Assembly (NCBI RefSeq): GCF_004341685.1
Contig: NZ_SMAA01000004.1
Span: 1 to 64,000, forward strand
DNA length: 64,000 nucleotides
Reading direction: 5' to 3'
Source: Pectinatus cerevisiiphilus
GTDB taxonomy: Bacteria > Bacillota > Negativicutes > Selenomonadales > Selenomonadaceae
Positions 19,725 to 29,842 of the stretch are shown in pieces. The position numbers were made by a program, and so were the translations under genes. The notes under the pieces were generated by a model. The model did no database searches. It was not told the origin of the DNA and worked only from the letters and a program-made list of their open reading frames with translations. How positions within the stretch are numbered: position 1 is the stretch's first letter; every line of letters starts with the position of its first letter.

Positions 19725-20956
19725 TCTTTCACCGCCTTTTCCACAAATAAGGATGCGCCAAATAAGCGATGATCATGTATTATATTGGACGCAATAAGCC
19801 ATTTCAAAAGATACTGTGTCATAGTTGTGGCCGTGAACAAACTCAATATGGCACCTAATCCCAGTGTAATGGCAAAACCCTTAATCGGCCCTGTACCGAA
19901 AAAGAACAATACGATAGAAGCTAATATTGTCGTCAAATGTGAATCCAAAATAGTAACAAATGCTCTTCTAAAACCAGAATCCATTGACGCCCTTATCGTT
20001 TTACCCAATCTCATTTCTTCTTTGAAATGCTCAAAAATAAGTACGTTGGCATCTACTGCCATACCTACGGATAATATAATCCCCGCTATCCCTGGTAAGG
20101 TAAGCGTCGCATCAAGCATTTTCAAAGCAAACAACAAAATCAGCACATAAGCCATAAGGCTTATATCCGCGATAAGACCGGAAACTCTGTAAAATACCAG
20201 CATAAATAAAACTACGGCACCGACACCTATGGTGAACGCGAACTCACTTTTATCCTTTGAATCCTGTCCCAAGGTAGGCCCCACTGTACGTGTTTCTACG
20301 ATCTGCACTTTTACTGGCAATGCACCAGAGCGAAGCAGCAAAGCCAGATTATGCGCTTCATCTAAAGAACGGCTTCCTGTTATGACAGCTTTACCGCCCG
20401 TTATCGGTTCTTTTACATTAGGCGCGGTCAATACCTGTCCATCAAGTGATATGGAAATTGTCCGTCCGACATTTTCTGCTGTAAGTTCAGCAAATTTTTG
20501 GGCACCAGCATCAGTAAATTCCAAAGAAACAACATTCTGTCCCTGTTGGTCGGTTTCTTCACGTGCGTCTTTCAAATCTGTCCCAGTAAGTACGGTATTG
20601 CCATCTTCATCCTTAAATTCCATCATTGCCGTTTTTCCCAAAACTTCAATGGCCTGATCAGGATCTTTTATTCCCGGCAATTCCACGATTATGCGACGCT
20701 GGCCTTCACGCTGGATGACAGGTTCAGTAAGTCCCATAGCATTAACCCTTGTTTCCATTATCTTTACTACACGATTCATCGCATCATCATTAACCTGCGC
20801 CTGCGGAGTATCGACACCTTCCAGTACCACATGGGTACCGCCTTGCAGATCAAGCCCTTGCCGTATCGAATATGCCAGCGGTTTTATAAAAGAAATAAAA
20901 ATCGCTATAACAGCAACGACTACGACAGCGAGTTTTACAAAACTTTCCCGCCTCAA
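19721..20956 (-). CDS. secD: Protein translocase subunit SecD
   Basis: The 411-residue protein has GLDLQGGTHVVLEGV near the N-terminus, the P1 domain (about 50-220) and the membrane half with GIAGIILSVGMAVDANVLIFEH. It is the short Firmicute-type SecD. The start is TTG 20956 behind GGAGGG. It is separated from yajC and tgt by three other genes and has its own promoter (21112-21141) and a ~150-base leader with a small hairpin. Confidence 0.95.
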   Translation of the reverse strand: MRRESFVKLAVVVVAVIAIFISFIKPLAYSIRQGLDLQGGTHVVLEGVDTPQAQVNDDAMNRVVKIMETRVNAMGLTEPVIQREGQRRIIVELPGIKDPDQAIEVLGKTAMMEFKDEDGNTVLTGTDLKDAREETDQQGQNVVSLEFTDAGAQKFAELTAENVGRTISISLDGQVLTAPNVKEPITGGKAVITGSRSLDEAHNLALLLRSGALPVKVQIVETRTVGPTLGQDSKDKSEFAFTIGVGAVVLFMLVFYRVSGLIADISLMAYVLILLFALKMLDATLTLPGIAGIILSVGMAVDANVLIFEHFKEEMRLGKTIRASMDSGFRRAFVTILDSHLTTILASIVLFFFGTGPIKGFAITLGLGAILSLFTATTMTQYLLKWLIASNIIHDHRLFGASLFVEKAVKE

Positions 20957-21011
20957 AAATTATCCCTCCAAAAAAGTAAAATACTTTTGTACACAAATTG
21001 GCAAATAAAAT

Positions 21012-21029
21012 GCGGCTACAAACGCCGCT
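21012..21029 (-). terminator. Hairpin in secD leader, possible attenuator
   Basis: GCGGC and GCCGC form a short GC stem with a 7-base loop; on the minus strand ATTTTATTTG follows. Because it lies between the secD promoter and the secD start, it may attenuate secDF or simply be a weak terminator. Confidence 0.45.
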
Positions 21030-21111
21030 TAAAAAATGTACCACGAACAATCATCCTCTGCACCCGTTTCCTAAAGACAAGCACAGCAGGACAAATAACA
21101 CAACTATTTTT

Positions 21112-21141
21112 ATTATAGCCGTATTAATAGAACAATGTCAA
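21112..21141 (-). promoter_or_regulatory. Strong promoter for secDF
   Basis: On the minus strand TTGACA (21136-21141) and TATAAT (21112-21117) are 18 bases apart; both boxes match the consensus exactly. It begins immediately after the stop codon of the small NTPase gene, giving secDF separate transcription. Confidence 0.8.
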
Positions 21142-21142
21142 T

Positions 21143-21472
21143 TCAACAAATAAAACGAATTACTGCTGTTAAAACTTCCGTAATCGTCAAATCATCAGTC
21201 AGCAAGTACAAATCAGCATTTTTTCTGGCATCCGCCAAACGTGCATGCTGTATATCGATACGTTCCTGCGTCCATGAAACACTGCGTCTTTGCTGCACCG
21301 TCGGCAATTTGGCATCAAGCATTATAAGCTTATCCGGATGTTTCTTAGCCCATAATTTAGGTATGCAGGAATGTTCCTGTGCCATGTTATAGGCCTCATA
21401 TCCTTTTCCCCTAAGCCCTTCCACTAAAGTAGATTTACCTGAAGCACAAATACCAACAACTACAATTTTCAT
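21143..21472 (-). CDS. Small P-loop NTPase, function unknown
   Basis: The 109-residue protein starts with a Walker A loop, GICASGKST (residues 7-15), like kinases of the adenylate/dephospho-CoA kinase fold, but is much shorter than these. The middle has LIMLDAKLP and the end is alpha-helical. No specific family was recognised. AGGGAG precedes ATG 21472 and the gap to the PP2C gene is 12 bases, so the two are likely cotranscribed and may work together. Confidence 0.7.
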   Translation of the reverse strand: MKIVVVGICASGKSTLVEGLRGKGYEAYNMAQEHSCIPKLWAKKHPDKLIMLDAKLPTVQQRRSVSWTQERIDIQHARLADARKNADLYLLTDDLTITEVLTAVIRFIC

Positions 21473-21484
21473 AACGGCTCCCTG

Positions 21485-22195
21485 TCACAATGGAAAAACA
21501 ACATTAACCTTACGTATTTTTACCGGTGTATTATCCTGTCCACACACTCCCATCACGACTACAGTCATATCGTCTCCCGCTTTGTTTTCATCGAGAGCCA
21601 GTGCATATTCCATAATGCTGTCTGCTATAAACTCTGCGTCTTTAGCTTCATTATTCTTCACAATATCTTGTATTTTGGCAAAATCTGCTGTTCTGCCATT
21701 GGTTTTTCTGCCCGCTGATTGGATGCCATCAGTATAAGAGACAATGATCATTCCCTCTTCCAAAGGAACTTCGTACATAAGCGGTTTTGTATGCCGATGT
21801 ACACCGATCGGGTTTACATTTTCGTCATAAACACAAGTGTATTCATCAGTTTTGATGAGGACTGGGCAATTTGAATTACGGCTTATGACCATCGTCTGCG
21901 TGTCGAGATCAGCGCTTATGACAGTCAATGTACAAGAGACCTTTTTGTCTTTGACAGCATAAAGATAATCATGTACTGCCCGTGCTACCGCACCGTCACG
22001 TGTCCCGTCACCAATTAAAGAAACAGCTTTATTCACTACAAGACTGCTGGTATGATGTGCTGCCAGTCCATGTCCCTGTCCATCAGCCAATATTAGGGAG
22101 AGTCCCCCTTGCGGCCTTTCCGCTACATCGCATGTATCACCGCAAAATTCCATAGCATAGCGCGTCGTTTTAGCAATAGCCACTTTTATTTCCAT
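21485..22195 (-). CDS. SpoIIE/PP2C-family protein phosphatase
   Basis: The 236-residue protein has the PP2C-SpoIIE metal motifs LILADGQGHGLAAH (about 31-44), IIVSYTDGIQSAG and KAGDDMTVVVMGV. It has no sensory domain, so it resembles RsbX/RsbU catalytic cores that dephosphorylate anti-sigma-factor antagonists. No anti-sigma partner is visible in the window. It lies between fau and the small NTPase gene. Confidence 0.85.
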   Translation of the reverse strand: MEIKVAIAKTTRYAMEFCGDTCDVAERPQGGLSLILADGQGHGLAAHHTSSLVVNKAVSLIGDGTRDGAVARAVHDYLYAVKDKKVSCTLTVISADLDTQTMVISRNSNCPVLIKTDEYTCVYDENVNPIGVHRHTKPLMYEVPLEEGMIIVSYTDGIQSAGRKTNGRTADFAKIQDIVKNNEAKDAEFIADSIMEYALALDENKAGDDMTVVVMGVCGQDNTPVKIRKVNVVFPL

Positions 22196-22249
22196 GATAA
22201 TGAACTTCCTTACAAGAATTTAAAATGAGCAAATCGCAGGCCACACACT

Positions 22250-22807
22250 TTAGCTGTTTTCCGTAATAACCTTATCAAGCGGAAAATCATATTTGTCTAC
22301 GGGTACACTAGCAACTTGCTGAACAGAAAAACCTATGCCTATCTTCACTGCATTTGGGGCTTTCGGCAGGAATCTGTCATAAAAACCGCCGCCCATGCCC
22401 AACCTATAACCATCTTTTGTAAAAGCAACACCAGGCACAATTACCAAAGATATTTGTTCTGGCTCTACAAAGTGCAGTTCTGTTTCCGGCACAGACAGTA
22501 TCCCCGCTTTCCCCAAAACCAACGCAGACAAGCTACTGACAACAGCAGCCCGCATCAGCCCTTCTTTTATATTAACTATATATGGCAGACAAAGCTGTTT
22601 TCCTTTTAGCAAAACATCCTCCATAATATGCTTCGTCTGTACTTCATCTGGCATTGAAGCAAATGCCATAACACAGTCTGCCTTTTTATATGCCGCTAAG
22701 GACAAGACCTTCCCACATATTATATCGCTCTTTTGCCGTATTTGCTGCTTGGTTAAATCTCGCCTGCGTGTGAGAATCTTACTGCGCAGCTCCTTCTTAT
22801 TTTGCAT
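22250..22807 (-). CDS. 5-formyltetrahydrofolate cyclo-ligase
   Basis: The 185-residue protein has the family motifs KKELRSKILTRRRDL at the N-terminus, ASMPDEVQTK, VIVPGVAFTKDGYRLGMGGG and YDRFLP. It converts 5-formyl-THF to 5,10-methenyl-THF with ATP. Its start overlaps the end of yajC by 11 bases, indicating translational coupling. Confidence 0.93.
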   Translation of the reverse strand: MQNKKELRSKILTRRRDLTKQQIRQKSDIICGKVLSLAAYKKADCVMAFASMPDEVQTKHIMEDVLLKGKQLCLPYIVNIKEGLMRAAVVSSLSALVLGKAGILSVPETELHFVEPEQISLVIVPGVAFTKDGYRLGMGGGFYDRFLPKAPNAVKIGIGFSVQQVASVPVDKYDFPLDKVITENS

Positions 22808-23090
22808 TTGATTCTGCGTTTTTTTCCTGCGTTATACTATTGCCAATGGCACTGCGTGAAACTTCAATTTCAACATTATCGGCAACCTTAAGGCGAACAC
22901 GTTCTTCATTAATCGCCATTATTTCTCCATAAATCCCACCTACAGTAGTGACTCGGCTGCCAACTTTTATTGCTTCAAGCATAGCCCGCCGTTTTTTTTG
23001 CTGTCTTTTCTGCGGACGGTATAACAAAAAATAAAAAATTACTACCAAAAGTACAGGGAAAGCAAAAGACTGTAACTGTTCCATATCCAT
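22797..23090 (-). CDS. yajC: Preprotein translocase accessory subunit YajC
   Basis: The 97-residue protein has one N-terminal membrane segment (FAFPVLLVVIFYFLLYRP), the QKRQQKKRRAMLEAIKVG region and the cytoplasmic core VGSRVTTVGGIYGEI. YajC associates with SecDF. It is 92 bases downstream of tgt, the usual order, but three genes separate it from secD. Confidence 0.93.
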   Translation of the reverse strand: MDMEQLQSFAFPVLLVVIFYFLLYRPQKRQQKKRRAMLEAIKVGSRVTTVGGIYGEIMAINEERVRLKVADNVEIEVSRSAIGNSITQEKNAESNAK

Positions 23091-23182
23091 TAATCAAACA
23101 CTCCTTAAATATATTCATTATTTACATTATAAAACTTAAAGATACCATTATTTTTACTTCGACAAAGAGAAAAATTACTCCT

Positions 23183-24313
<1,131 letters not shown>

Positions 24314-24327
24314 TTAGTATTTAAAAT

Positions 24328-25065
24328 CTATTGCTGTGCTTTTTTTGTAACCCGGGCACATAACCAAAAACAAACTGCCGTATACAAAAGCAAGACAAGC
24401 ACCGACAGTAGTTCTGGGGGAGCTCCCCTGCCTATTTCCCTGAGCAAGAGGCTTGTATGTGTTAAAGGCAGCGCATGTATAAAATAGTAAAAAAGCTTTG
24501 GTAATTTATCCGGTGAAAAAAAGGTTCCGCACAAAAATGACATTGGCATTAATATGTATGTATTAAACCGCCCCATATCTTCATAGGAGTCAATAGTCAT
24601 TGCCGCATAAAAACCGATTTCTGCAAAAATAGCACAATTCAATATCAGTACCAATAAAAATAACGGCGTTATCATAAAATTAGCGCCGAAAAGATACGCA
24701 AGAACAATAATAATAGCAGAAGAAATCATACCTCGCAATATGGCCGCCAGAATTTTCCCGATGACAAAAGAAAGCGGGTTAATCGGTGCAGTAAAATATT
24801 CCTCTATGCTTTTATGGTAAACACGCTCCCCATGTAGTGGCGACAAACTGTTAAATGCTATATTCATTGAATTAAGCGCCAGTATTCCCGGCACAAGAAA
24901 ATCCAAATAAGAACCGCTGCCGGTATTTATACTTCTTCCCAGCCCCCAGCCAAAAGCCACCAGATAAAGGATTGGTGCCACCATGCGGCTTAAAATGAAC
25001 TTTATCATGCGGTGTTTAAGCACCACTCAATCCCGCCAAAAAGCTGTGATGATATCGTACAGCAT
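24328..25065 (-). pseudogene. ABC-2 type permease with in-frame TGA near its start
   Basis: The long part (24328-25026, 232 residues) has six hydrophobic segments and the ABC-2 segment ILALNSMNIAFNS. In the same frame upstream is ATG 25065, giving MLYDIITAFWRD, then TGA at 25027-25029, then VVLKHRMIKF. The TGA sits where such permeases normally have Trp, so a TGG-to-TGA change is likely. ATG 25065 overlaps the stop of the ATPase gene as TGATG, which supports it as the original start. GTG 25026 directly follows the TGA and could allow restart with loss of only 13 residues, so some function may remain. A base-call error is the alternative. Confidence 0.8.
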
Positions 25066-25937
25066 CAGCTGTTCACCTTTCTTCCTGTCAATTCGACAAA
25101 AACATCTTCCAAATTAGACCGCCGGCGCAGTATATTTTGCTGGGAAAGATTATTGGCAAACGCCTTCGCTTGTTCCTTGCTATGAAATATCTTAAACTCA
25201 CGCTCACCATTTTCTTTATCCCATTCAACTGCATAGCTGCCAATTTTTTCCTGCAATGCTTTAGGCGTATCCAACGCGATCAACTTGCCTTTATTGATGA
25301 TGGCAACCCGATCGCATAAAGCTTCTGCTTCTTCAATATAATGTGTCGTCAGCACAATAGTTACACCTGCTTTGTGCATTTTTCTTATCAAATCCCATAT
25401 GCGCCGACGTACCTGCGGATCTAATGCCACTGTCGGTTCATCAAGAAAAAGGATCGACGGTTTATGCATTAATGCCCGCACGATCAAAAGCCGCCGCTTC
25501 ATTCCTCCCGACAAGGCGCGGACACTGTCGTTTACCCGTTCCGACAGCTCGACATAACGCAGCATTTCGCTAATACACTGCTCCCTATCTTTTCGCGGCA
25601 TATGATGAAGGCGGCCATGCAGCTGCATATTTTCCCCGACAGTCAGGTCTTGGTCAAAGTTTATATGCTGCGGCACGACGCCGATAAGTTTCTTTATCGC
25701 CTGGGCATCATTGCGTGTATTCAACTTCCCATAATATATATTCCCTTTTGTCGGTCTGGATAACATAGTAAGCATTTTTATAATAGTAGTCTTACCTGCA
25801 CCGTTCGGGCCCAAAAGACCAAATATTTCTCCATCATCTATACGCAGGTTCATATTATCCACAGCCACTTTTGTCGATTCTTTTCCCTTCGCATTTTTAT
25901 AAAGGAAGGTTTTTCTCACATTTTCAAGGCGAAGCAA
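25065..25937 (-). CDS. ABC transporter ATP-binding protein (DrrA/NodI-like)
   Basis: The 290-residue protein has Walker A LLGPNGAGKTT, the signature ALSGGMKRRL, Walker B ILFLDEPTVALD and the switch His in LTTHY. The C-terminal extension with YAVEW and LEDVFVELTGR is typical of exporters in the DrrA/NodI/YadG group, which pair with ABC-2 permeases. Its partner is the next gene, which carries a nonsense codon. Substrate is unknown. Confidence 0.92.
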   Translation of the reverse strand: MLRLENVRKTFLYKNAKGKESTKVAVDNMNLRIDDGEIFGLLGPNGAGKTTIIKMLTMLSRPTKGNIYYGKLNTRNDAQAIKKLIGVVPQHINFDQDLTVGENMQLHGRLHHMPRKDREQCISEMLRYVELSERVNDSVRALSGGMKRRLLIVRALMHKPSILFLDEPTVALDPQVRRRIWDLIRKMHKAGVTIVLTTHYIEEAEALCDRVAIINKGKLIALDTPKALQEKIGSYAVEWDKENGEREFKIFHSKEQAKAFANNLSQQNILRRRSNLEDVFVELTGRKVNS

Positions 25938-25989
25938 ATTTTTTCTCCTTTCATCATAATTTAGCAGCTATCTATTTGAGGGCATTATT

Positions 25990-26523
25990 TTAAAATTCAA
26001 TTCCCTTTTGCGCCTTAATGCCGGCCTTATATGGATGCTTTATTTCCTTCATCTCCGTAACCAAATCTGCTTTTGCCAGTACAGCAGTGGTTGCCTCACG
26101 TCCCGTCAATACCAAATGCAGCATGTCAGGTTTATTATCGAGCAAAGACAACACTTCTTCTTCCGTCAGAAGACCAAACTTAACGGCATAATTTATTTCA
26201 TCTAGTATTAACATATCCCAAAGGTCGTCTTTTTCTGCCTCTATAGCTTTGTGCAAAGCCGTCTGAGCCGCCTTTATATGTTCTTCCTTGCTGACACCTG
26301 TATTTTTTTGGGTAAAACCCTCTCCCATTTGCACGATTTTTATTCTATCGCCTGGCAATGCCCGTAATGCTTCCAATTCACCATACTGGCTATTGCCTTT
26401 TATAAACTGAATTATCAGGATACGCATCTGTTGTCCCCAGGCACGTAAAGCCAATCCCAAAGCAGCAGTAGTCTTTCCCTTGCCATTCCCTGTGTTGACT
26501 ATGACCAAGCCTCTTGTCCGCAT
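25990..26523 (-). CDS. cobO: Cob(I)yrinic acid a,c-diamide adenosyltransferase
   Basis: The ~177-residue protein begins RGLVIVNTGNGKGKTTAALG, a P-loop diagnostic of the CobA/CobO/BtuR type, followed by ILIIQFIKG, WDMLILDEINYA and LTGREA. It attaches the 5'-deoxyadenosyl group to corrinoids with ATP. I chose ATG 26523 with GGAGG upstream; this begins 14 bases after cbiB, whereas longer starts would overlap it. Confidence 0.93.
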   Translation of the reverse strand: MRTRGLVIVNTGNGKGKTTAALGLALRAWGQQMRILIIQFIKGNSQYGELEALRALPGDRIKIVQMGEGFTQKNTGVSKEEHIKAAQTALHKAIEAEKDDLWDMLILDEINYAVKFGLLTEEEVLSLLDNKPDMLHLVLTGREATTAVLAKADLVTEMKEIKHPYKAGIKAQKGIEF

Positions 26524-26537
26524 TATTTCCTCCACTC

Positions 26538-27521
26538 TTAAAATCCTTGATGCCACCAAGTCGGCACAACCGGCATTAATACAATCACTAAAGCAATAAA
26601 CAATACCGTTACCGTATACATTATTTGTGTTGCGGCGACAATATGGCGTGCACACAACTTTTGCAGCGCATCCCCCATATAAGCCCGAAAATGCGGCAAA
26701 CCAAAATAAAAGTTTTTGCCGCCTAATCTTACATTAAGCGCTCCTGCCACGGCCGCTTCTGAAAAACCACCATTGGGACTTGGATGTTTTCTGGCATCCC
26801 GTATAAGCATTTTCCATGCCATTCTATAATCAAAATGTAAAATTGCCGCTGCCACGACAATTAAAATTCCCGTTATACGTGCGGGTACCAAATTTAAAAG
26901 ATCATCAATACGTGCCGATACTTTCCCAAAATACAAATATTTTTCATTCTTATAACCGACCATTGAGTCCAACGTATTCGCCATGCGATATAAAATTGCC
27001 AAAGGCAAACCGCCGATAAAAAAATAAAACAAAGGCGAAATTATACCATCAGTAGTATTCTCAGCAATAGTTTCAACCGTTGCCCTGACAATCTCCGGTT
27101 CATCCATATTTTCAACATCACGGCCGACGATGCAGTGCACCTTTTCCCTCGCCCCGAGCAGATCGTCGCGCTGTAAACTGTATATTACCTCTTGTCCCGC
27201 CTGCATCAGCGATTTCGGTGAAATCATAAAACTCAAAAGCAAAGCTTCAATAAATACCCGAACCCACCATGCAAAAGTCGATACATCCATGGCCCAAACA
27301 ATAAGCCAGCCCAAACCATAAGCAATAGTAAGCAATATCAAGGCAAATATAGTTCCCGCTGCTATCTTCAAATATTTTCCCTGCTGGTCCCATCTTAAAG
27401 CACGTTCCAATATACTCACAAGGTTTCCCATCAATGCCACAGGATGCAGCCTGCTCTGCGGATCACCAATGATTGTATCTATTATAAACGCACAAACCGC
27501 AATTATTACTGGTGTCATAAT
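26538..27521 (-). CDS. cbiB: Adenosylcobinamide-phosphate synthase CbiB
   Basis: The protein (about 327 residues) has the family motifs IIDTIIGDPQSRLHPVALMG at the N-terminus, RDVENMDEPEIVRATVE, AENTTDGIISPLFYF, RMANTLDSMVGYKNEKY and HPSPNGGFSEAAVAGAL, plus several membrane segments. It joins aminopropanol phosphate to adenosylcobyric acid. I prefer ATG 27521 with AAAGGA just upstream; ATG 27536 is possible. cbiB and cobO together suggest late cobalamin steps, with the rest of the pathway elsewhere. Confidence 0.92.
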   Translation of the reverse strand: MMTPVIIAVCAFIIDTIIGDPQSRLHPVALMGNLVSILERALRWDQQGKYLKIAAGTIFALILLTIAYGLGWLIVWAMDVSTFAWWVRVFIEALLLSFMISPKSLMQAGQEVIYSLQRDDLLGAREKVHCIVGRDVENMDEPEIVRATVETIAENTTDGIISPLFYFFIGGLPLAILYRMANTLDSMVGYKNEKYLYFGKVSARIDDLLNLVPARITGILIVVAAAILHFDYRMAWKMLIRDARKHPSPNGGFSEAAVAGALNVRLGGKNFYFGLPHFRAYMGDALQKLCARHIVAATQIMYTVTVLFIALVIVLMPVVPTWWHQGF

Positions 27522-27562
27522 ATCCTTTATCTCCATATACAGAATTTAGTATAATTTACAGC

Positions 27563-28441
27563 TCAGCGATTCTGCCGTTTCTGTAATTTATTCTGCATAC
27601 CTCTTGCCGTAGGTGTTTTCGCCAGCCCGCCCTCAGATGTTTCCCGTAAGGCGACCGGTATCATTCTGCCAATTTCATACATAGCAGCTATGACTTCATC
27701 AGGGGGAATAAAGCTTTTCACTCCGGCCATAGCCATTTCTGCTGCCGTTAATGCATGGACTGCATAAAAACCATTTCTTTTTACACAAGGGACTTCCACT
27801 AATTCGGCTACAGGATCACAAACAAGCCCCAGCGTATTCTTCAAAGCCAATGTCGCGGCCTGGGCTGCCTGCACATTCGTACCGTCTAAAATATCGACAA
27901 CTGCCGCGGCCGCCATTGCAGCCGCCGTGCCGCATTCTGCCTGGCAGCCACCAACTGCGCCTGCTACACATGCGTTCTTCGCTATAATGTTGCCTATACC
28001 CGCAGCTGTAAAAAATGCGTTGCAATATTTTTCCTTGCTGGCGCCTTTGGCTTCACCAGCAGCAAAAACAGCCGCCGGTACTATTCCACAGGAACCGGCA
28101 GTAGGACAAGCTACTATCTTATGCATCTTGGCATTACCCTCACTTACAGCCAATGCATATAATAACGCTCTATGCGCTATATTCCCCAATAAAAGAGGTT
28201 CCATATTTTCTATTTTGACCGCATCACGCCCTACCATTCCGCTCACGGACAAGCGGTCGTCATATAAGCCCTCTTTTATCGAATCGGCACAAATTCTCAA
28301 CCGCTGCCGCATTTTTTCTATTACCTGCTGTTCTTCCATTTCGTATTCTTCTGCTTCTCTACGCAGTACAATCTGTGCCAGCGAGGTATTATATTTTTCG
28401 GCCAAATTCAATAAATCTGCTACCGTAGCATATTCAAACAT
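27563..28441 (-). CDS. sdaAA: L-serine dehydratase alpha subunit
   Basis: The 292-residue protein has the iron-sulfur-binding cysteines in CPTAGSCGIVPA, NACVAGAVGGCQAECG and LVCDPVAELVEVPCVKRN. It deaminates serine to pyruvate and ammonia with a [4Fe-4S] cluster and needs the beta subunit encoded just upstream. The gap between the two genes is 29 bases. Confidence 0.95.
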   Translation of the reverse strand: MFEYATVADLLNLAEKYNTSLAQIVLRREAEEYEMEEQQVIEKMRQRLRICADSIKEGLYDDRLSVSGMVGRDAVKIENMEPLLLGNIAHRALLYALAVSEGNAKMHKIVACPTAGSCGIVPAAVFAAGEAKGASKEKYCNAFFTAAGIGNIIAKNACVAGAVGGCQAECGTAAAMAAAAVVDILDGTNVQAAQAATLALKNTLGLVCDPVAELVEVPCVKRNGFYAVHALTAAEMAMAGVKSFIPPDEVIAAMYEIGRMIPVALRETSEGGLAKTPTARGMQNKLQKRQNR

Positions 28442-28470
28442 AAACTATCTCCCAAAAATGATTTCTTATC

Positions 28471-29133
28471 TTACCGCAAAGGATCAATTGCTATAACAGA
28501 CTTCATTATCTTCAATGCATTTATCTCTTCCACAACAGCGTCCGGTACCCTGCTATCCGTATCTATGATCATGACCGCCTGCTGATGCTTCCCTTTTCGG
28601 AATACACGCATCTGTGATATATTGATATCATTTTTCGACAGAAAAGACGAAACCAATGGCACCACTCCGCTCTGGTCATTATAAACAGTCAGAAGCGTAT
28701 ATGTTTCACCGCTTATATCTGCCATAAAACCGTTTATCTTACGAATCGAAACCTTTCCGCCGCCCAATGAAACACCAACTATTTCCATAGTCTTGCCATC
28801 TATGCCAAATAAATTTATTTTTACCGTATTAGGATGCTGTACATCTTCATCAGACGTCCTTATTTTTATCGTCAATTTTTTTTCCGCAGCAAGTTCATAG
28901 GCATTGCGTATCGCCGGATCATCTGCCCCACAGCCTAAAAGTCCTGCGATGACAGCTTTATCAGTGCCATGTCCACAATAAGTCTTTGCAAATGAACCAT
29001 AAAAAGTTATATCCGCCTTTACCGGTTCTTCCTTCAATATATAACGCGAAAGCAGTCCTATTCTGGCAGCTCCTGCCGTATGCGAACTAGACGGTCCGAT
29101 CATTACCGGTCCGATTATATCGAATACTCCCAT
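28471..29133 (-). CDS. sdaAB: L-serine dehydratase beta subunit
   Basis: The ~220-residue protein begins FDIIGPVMIGPSSSHTAGAAR, the beta-subunit signature, and ends with an ACT domain (about 150-220: LLTVYNDQSGVVPLVSSFL). ATG 29133 lies 6 bases after GGGAGG; GTG 29139 is a less likely start. It is probably the first gene of a long minus-strand operon running to tgt and beyond. Confidence 0.95.
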   Translation of the reverse strand: MGVFDIIGPVMIGPSSSHTAGAARIGLLSRYILKEEPVKADITFYGSFAKTYCGHGTDKAVIAGLLGCGADDPAIRNAYELAAEKKLTIKIRTSDEDVQHPNTVKINLFGIDGKTMEIVGVSLGGGKVSIRKINGFMADISGETYTLLTVYNDQSGVVPLVSSFLSKNDINISQMRVFRKGKHQQAVMIIDTDSRVPDAVVEEINALKIMKSVIAIDPLR

Positions 29134-29178
29134 ATTCACCCTCCCGCTGTTTTCTTATTCTCATCTTCCAAATTGCTT

Positions 29179-29196
29179 TTATTATATCATATGATA
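29179..29196 (-). promoter_or_regulatory. Palindrome overlapping a -10 box before sdaAB
   Basis: TATCATATGATA at 29185-29196 is a perfect 12-base palindrome. On the minus strand it runs into a TATAAT box at 29182-29187. It may be an operator for an unidentified regulator. Confidence 0.35.
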
Positions 29197-29276
29197 AAAA
29201 TTTATAATATGATTCATTTATGCCATTCCAGCTATTTAGATATAATTTCAATCAAATACAACGACATAAATTTACT

Positions 29277-29651
29277 TCAAATCAATCTGGCAGCACTAAT
29301 TCCCAACCACGTGGCGAAAAGACCTATTATGATATTTCCACCTATATTGCAAAATCCTTGAAAGAAATTTGACTGCAATAGCAATTGTATACTTTCATAA
29401 CTAAATGATGAAAAAGTTGTTAATCCACCGACAAAACCGACTGTTACAAATAAACGCCAATAAGGACTGACTACCACACGCTCAGTAACCATCGTCATAA
29501 AAAAGCCTATTATAAAACACCCCACGATATTGACAATAAATGTTCCATAGGGCAGTGTAAAATCTATCTTTTCAGCAGCCCATTTCGATATCAAATACCG
29601 CAGCACCGAACCTATTGACCCACCAATCGCGACCAAAATAATTGCCAACAT
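29277..29651 (-). CDS. crcB: Fluoride ion exporter CrcB/FluC
   Basis: The 124-residue protein has four membrane segments and the family signatures GGSIGSVLRYLISKW, YGTFIVNIVGCF and GGLTTFSSFSYE. FluC forms dimeric fluoride channels. It is preceded by a fluoride riboswitch with a terminator, so expression should rise when fluoride enters the cell. Confidence 0.95.
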   Translation of the reverse strand: MLAIILVAIGGSIGSVLRYLISKWAAEKIDFTLPYGTFIVNIVGCFIIGFFMTMVTERVVVSPYWRLFVTVGFVGGLTTFSSFSYESIQLLLQSNFFQGFCNIGGNIIIGLFATWLGISAARLI

Positions 29652-29748
29652 ATTTCCACCCCATCAACCATAAATTTTTACTATATAAATCCCATTCTTT
29701 AACTGCTTGCCATAATTTTTTTACAAAGAATTAACCATTTTAAGCAAT

Positions 29749-29822
29749 AAAAAAACCCCTACCATAAATTGGTAGGAGTCATTACTGCGCAAGCAGGGTT
29801 TCCGGTGAACTCCATCACCGCA
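29749..29822 (-). promoter_or_regulatory. Fluoride (crcB) riboswitch with terminator
   Basis: On the minus strand the aptamer reads GCGGTGATGGAGTTCACCG, then GAAACCCTGC and GTAATGACTCCTACC, closely matching the conserved fluoride riboswitch core (GATGGAGTTCGCC, AAACGCTGCTT, AATGACTCCTACC). The last part also forms a terminator: CTACC and GGTAG pair around AATTTAT, followed by seven T. So ligand-bound aptamer and terminator compete. Confidence 0.93.
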
Positions 29823-29842
29823 TTTTAAAATTATCAATTTGT

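Noticed and set aside
25027-25029. TGA decoded as Trp (alternative genetic code)
   Set aside because: Several intact genes end in TGA (for example the ABC ATPase and queE), and the helicase TGA is at an Arg position.
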